Assembly: GCF_947242115.1 (NCBI RefSeq)
Contig: NC_074714.1
Location: 35,660,323 to 35,724,322 of the forward strand
Source: Biomphalaria glabrata
Taxonomy: Eukaryota; Mollusca; Gastropoda; Planorbidae
Direction of reading: 5' to 3'
Length of the DNA: 64,000 bases
In this document: positions 60,397-64,000 of the stretch, in pieces
Layout: each line of letters opens with the position of its first letter
Position numbering within the stretch: position 1 is the stretch's first letter
Position numbers and translations under genes: made by a program
Notes under the pieces: model-generated
Seen by the model: only the letters and a program-made list of their open reading frames with translations
Database searches by the model: none
Told to the model about the DNA's origin: nothing

Positions 60397-61451
60397 CAAT
60401 AAAAGAAAAATACAAATAAACTGGGAAAAAAAAACATATATGTCTCAGAAGGCAATATATATATTCACAGATTTAGATCTTAAATTTTATTCTCCTCTAG
60501 ATTTAAATAATTGTCAGAGTGAATGTGAGGGATTATCCTTAGCTTAATGAGATTATAAAATGTGTTTTTACAAAGACCAAGAAACATCTTGCATGTGTGT
60601 GTGTTTAGAAAAGTTCTTCAGTTTGAAATGATAATGCATAGCACAATTTTAGAACAGCTATGAGAAGGCTACAAGTGATGGGCCTAAGAAGTGCTTGTGC
60701 ATACTCTATCAACCATAGCGCAGCACTGGTATCAGGTATCTGCTTGTATAATTATATAGATCTATAAGCCTGTAAGTATACAAGGGTTACATCAGTCCAA
60801 AGTTACTCTATTTTTTGGTTAACACATCTCCCATGTACTATATAAAGCCTTGTTTTGACTTAAGTGAATTTTTCATTGTAAACGTAAACTTCCTGTGTGG
60901 GAACTAATTGGTGTTCACATCAAAAGAACACGTTATGGCATGGCTGTGAGGAAGATGTACCGTGTCCAAGACACATTGTACACCATTTTGGCTTGTCATT
61001 CACACTCTCACATGTTTTCTAATTGAGATAGCCCTTTGCCCATCATTATCTGCCTCTCCAGAGTCACTTGTTCCAATATCTTCAGCAATGTCAGCATCTT
61101 CTGCACCTTCCTCCTCCAAATAAGCCTGTTAAATTCTCTTTTTTCTTTTCTTACTATTTCATTTAATTATTAAGCATGTTTTATCTTTCCTTAATGTGTT
61201 TTTCAATAATTATGCAGGATGACTATAGTCTATAGTTATAAGTTATAGTTCTATTTGGACTCTCTAGAAAGTCTACATCTAGTAATATGAATACTATAGA
61301 CTATAGTATAGTTATACAGTAAAAGTAGTAATTACTAGTATAGTATTCCTATTACTAGTTAATTAGTTAGATTACTAAAATATCTAGACTTTCTAGAGAG
61401 TCCAAATAGAACTATATATTAAGTTTATTAAGTATAAAAGATATTACATTT
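60397..61451. other. Upstream region of SETMAR
   Basis: The SETMAR promoter should lie here (minus-strand gene starting at 60396). No coding exon recognised. Around 61.25-61.42 kb the sequence is a TCTAGA/ACTATAG-rich low-complexity stretch with a near-palindromic arrangement (ATAGTTCTATTTGGACTC and its reverse complement about 140 bp later). Confidence 0.5.
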
Positions 61452-63030
61452 GTGACAGACCTCGTGTATGACGTGTGTGATTGGCTTGGTTAATGTCCAG
61501 GGAATGATTATTTTTAACTGCCACACACTGGTCCATCAGAGATAAATCGGGAGCAGACACGCAACGAGACAAACAATGGAGAAAGATACAAATAATGTAA
61601 GAATAAAGAATATTTATTTACATTAATATACAAATTAGAGTAAAATAGGGGAGGGGGTTTGCATCTATCTCGTTAGCAATATTGTATCATTATACTAAGC
61701 ACTTAATTAGAGAGTATGTCACTTTCGTCCTCTGCACTTAGCTGGTAGTCCTACTGATGTCGCAGCTGGCTGTGATCCTGGCATGAGGTTTTGCAGCGGG
61801 AGGTGGCGCTGTAGCGAGTAGAGGGTCGCCGTTGATACAGTTCTTGTGGAGTCTCAATCCAAAGTTCTGATATCTGTAGTGGGCACAGTAGGGCGGGTGG
61901 CTGGCTACCGTGGGCACAAGGGTACTGGGGGCAGAGCTGATCTGCTGTAGGCAGCGTACTTAGCAGGATAAGTGAGTTGCGGAGATCTGGCGGAGCTATG
62001 ACGTCTCGCACAGATACTGGGTCTATAGGGAAATAGTGCCTAATAGGTTGACAAGTGGACTGTCAAATAGGCAGGTGGAGCCAATAGCGCCAAGTAGTAT
62101 AGCCAAATAGGCAGGTAGGCCAATAGGCAGGTAAATAGTAGAGCTTATTAGGGAATTGAGTAGGTTGATGAGTGGCTGTCAAACAATGCCGAATAAATAG
62201 GCAGACACCTGAGGGAGGCTGCGGATAAACAAGGACAAGTTAGGACATGTCTCTCATGCATCTTATCGATGCCCTCGACTGAGGTGCATTTGTCAGACTG
62301 GTAAAATTGCTTTTGAGTACAATGGGGAGATGATGACAAATGGGATTGGAAAAATAGATGGCTGATAATAGCAATATAAAATGTACATAGTAAGGGAGAC
62401 AATAATCTCAATGAAACAACATAAGTTGGAAGAGAAAAGGGGGGGGGGAGAATGGACGGTGGTCAGCGACCATGACGGTTTGTTTACATATGGCCGTCGA
62501 CCAAGAGCAATGGAGTACGCTTGAATGGAGAGAGTGTCCGTTCAAGGAGGCGCAACTCTCGTTAGAGTAAAATGAGTAAAGGGGGAGATAATTCATATAT
62601 CTTCTCTAAGCGCAGTATTAGTGCGCTAGTAAAATTATCAAGGCGGTCAGCTGAGATAAAGGTAATAAAATATGATGTACAAATATATACATGGTTGCAT
62701 CAATGATCAATTGAGCAACGTAGCATTAATTAATAGATTAATGCAATACATAAATATATATATACATATGCCATGTTTATGTTTTCTACTTACGACAGTG
62801 AGAAATACACAATGCACTAATTAAATATAAATGAATTAATAAAATCCACATGATAATATCCAGTGAGAAATATGCACAAAGTAATTAAGTGGAACTGTGA
62901 TTAAGTTCGGCTTACCACCAGGTATTCCTCTAAGAGTAAGAATGAATTGTTAATCCAGATTCATCTGGTCAGCGAGAATGAGAAATAGAGAGTATAGAGG
63001 AAATGCGATAGGCTAAGGATTATCTCTCAC
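61452..63030. other. Unassigned 1.6-kb block, weakly LTR-like
   Basis: Differs from its surroundings by higher GC and sharp edges: TGTGACAGACC on the left and TCTCTCACA on the right, followed by TGGG. TGTGA...TCACA ends are usual for long terminal repeats of retroelements, but no matching target duplication was seen and no second copy is in the window. It includes repeated CAAATAGGCAGGTGG-like words near 62.06-62.13 kb. No host gene seen. Confidence 0.3.
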
Positions 63031-63242
63031 ATGGGTAAAGCCCGACGAAAGTCACACCTTGGAAGGGTCAAGAGGCGTGGTGACACGAATAATCTCTCTG
63101 ATCAAAAGAGAGATGTGGGTGGGATGGAAGAAGGAGCGAAGTATATTCAAGCCCAGATTGTGTTGACGGTGAAAGTCAGACAAAGACTAGGACATTGTCT
63201 AAGTGACTATTGGGCATCCATGGAAAAATGTACAGCTGGATC

Positions 63243-64000
63243 AGGGCATTCTTAAAAAACAGAACCATCCAAACCCGATTCGATGGTGCCATCTCTAGTA
63301 AAAAAAAGTTTGGAAGAAGGACTACCACAAGGTTCAGCCCTTAGCTGCACTCTCTTTCTAATCTTCATGAATGACCTCCCGGACCTCATTTCGGTCAATA
63401 AGGCACTTTATGCAGACGACCTTTTAATTTGGACTACAGAGAAATAAATATCCAGTGCTGACTAGATCCAAACTAAATAGAGCCCTCACAACTATCTCCA
63501 CATATTCAAAATTATGGAAAATGGAAATAAACAAAGAAAAGTGAGTTTATTCAATCTTTAGCCACAGCAACAAAACAGCAAAAAGAAACTACATCCTAAA
63601 AATAGACTCACAGCCAATAAATAAAAAAGAAAATCCAACATATCTTGGTGTAAAACTAGACCAAAGACTGTCTCTAAAACACTTAATGGCAGATTTAAAA
63701 GAATAAGCATCACAAAGATTAAACATAATAAAACACCTAGCAGGAACATCCTGTGAAGCTGAAAAGAAAACCTTAGGACAGTTATACACTGGATACGTCA
63801 GATCTGTAATGGATAACTGTCTCTCCATACAAGTAGCTGCCAACAAAACCTATCAATCATCATTAGATACAATCCAAAACCAAGCCTTGCGGCTAATTAG
63901 TGGAGGTATGAGAACTACTCTCACAGCAGCCTGTGAAATAGACTCCAATATTGAACCTCTTAAGTTAAGGTGCAACAAAGCAGCATTAGAAGCTATTGAG
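63243..64000 (+). mobile_element. I-clade LINE reverse transcriptase, running off the right edge
   Basis: Decayed frames encode EGLPQGSALSCTLFLIF, LYADDLLIW, YLGVKLDQRLS, and QNQALRLISGGMRTT, in the order of RT core, palm and thumb. At least two frame changes and in-frame stops interrupt it. The RNase H part would lie beyond the window. Probably the same family as the two 3' fragments in the window. Confidence 0.85.

Noticed and set aside
61751-62011. 86-aa Pro/Leu-rich frame as a gene
   Set aside because: Lies inside the unassigned repeat-like block, with no recognisable domain or splice signals.
63031-63255. 74-aa basic frame as a gene
   Set aside because: It sits between the repeat-like block and a decayed LINE, ends just as LINE sequence begins, and has no domain.

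Overview
The window is eukaryotic nuclear DNA: AT-rich, with small exons bounded by GT/AG sites, long introns and many scattered SINEs and LINEs. The protein set is animal. The repeats (a nimbus-like I-clade LINE with RNase H, a CR1-type LINE, tRNA-headed SINEs, Helitrons) and the base composition suggest a mollusc, most likely a heterobranch snail such as Biomphalaria or a relative. That assignment is inference.

Five host genes can be rebuilt exon by exon, each with matching reading phase across all junctions. (1) A B-Raf-type kinase on the minus strand, 17 coding exons from 26979 down to 6566, 787 aa; its small first exon is separated by a 10.7-kb intron. (2) ALG10, the ER dolichol-linked glucosyltransferase, on the plus strand, 3 exons, 27375-34228, 469 aa. 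Raf and ALG10 are head to head with 395 bp between start codons, so they probably share a bidirectional promoter. (3) A NUDT16-type Nudix hydrolase on the minus strand, 41299-38230, 229 aa. (4) SUMF1 (formylglycine-generating enzyme) on the plus strand, 44330-56983, 8 exons, 393 aa. (5) A SETMAR-type histone methyltransferase on the minus strand, 60396-58994, 2 exons, 298 aa, convergent with SUMF1. The genes do unrelated jobs: MAPK signalling, N-glycan precursor assembly, nucleotide/RNA-cap hydrolysis, sulfatase activation in the ER, and H3 methylation. No operon or pathway links them.

Between and inside the genes lie mobile elements. Raf intron 1 carries a 6-kb DNA transposon with TTAA target duplication, 13-bp terminal inverted repeats and a two-exon transposase. 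ALG10 intron 2 carries a CR1-type LINE with a 945-codon open frame. SUMF1 exons 3 and 4 sit between two Helitron copies in inverted orientation. A 1.1-kb hAT-type element with a perfect 8-bp target duplication lies downstream of ALG10. I-clade LINE pieces occur at 10.6-11.3 kb, 36.0-36.3 kb and at the right edge. There are several tRNA-derived SINE families. The left edge carries the start of a charged coiled-coil frame (possibly retroelement gag-like), and 61.4-63.0 kb holds an unassigned block. ATCTAG-rich islands and short tandem arrays lie near gene starts.

The best candidates for novelty are the TTAA transposon with its internal ~175-bp tandem array, and the inverted Helitron pair bracketing two SUMF1 exons.
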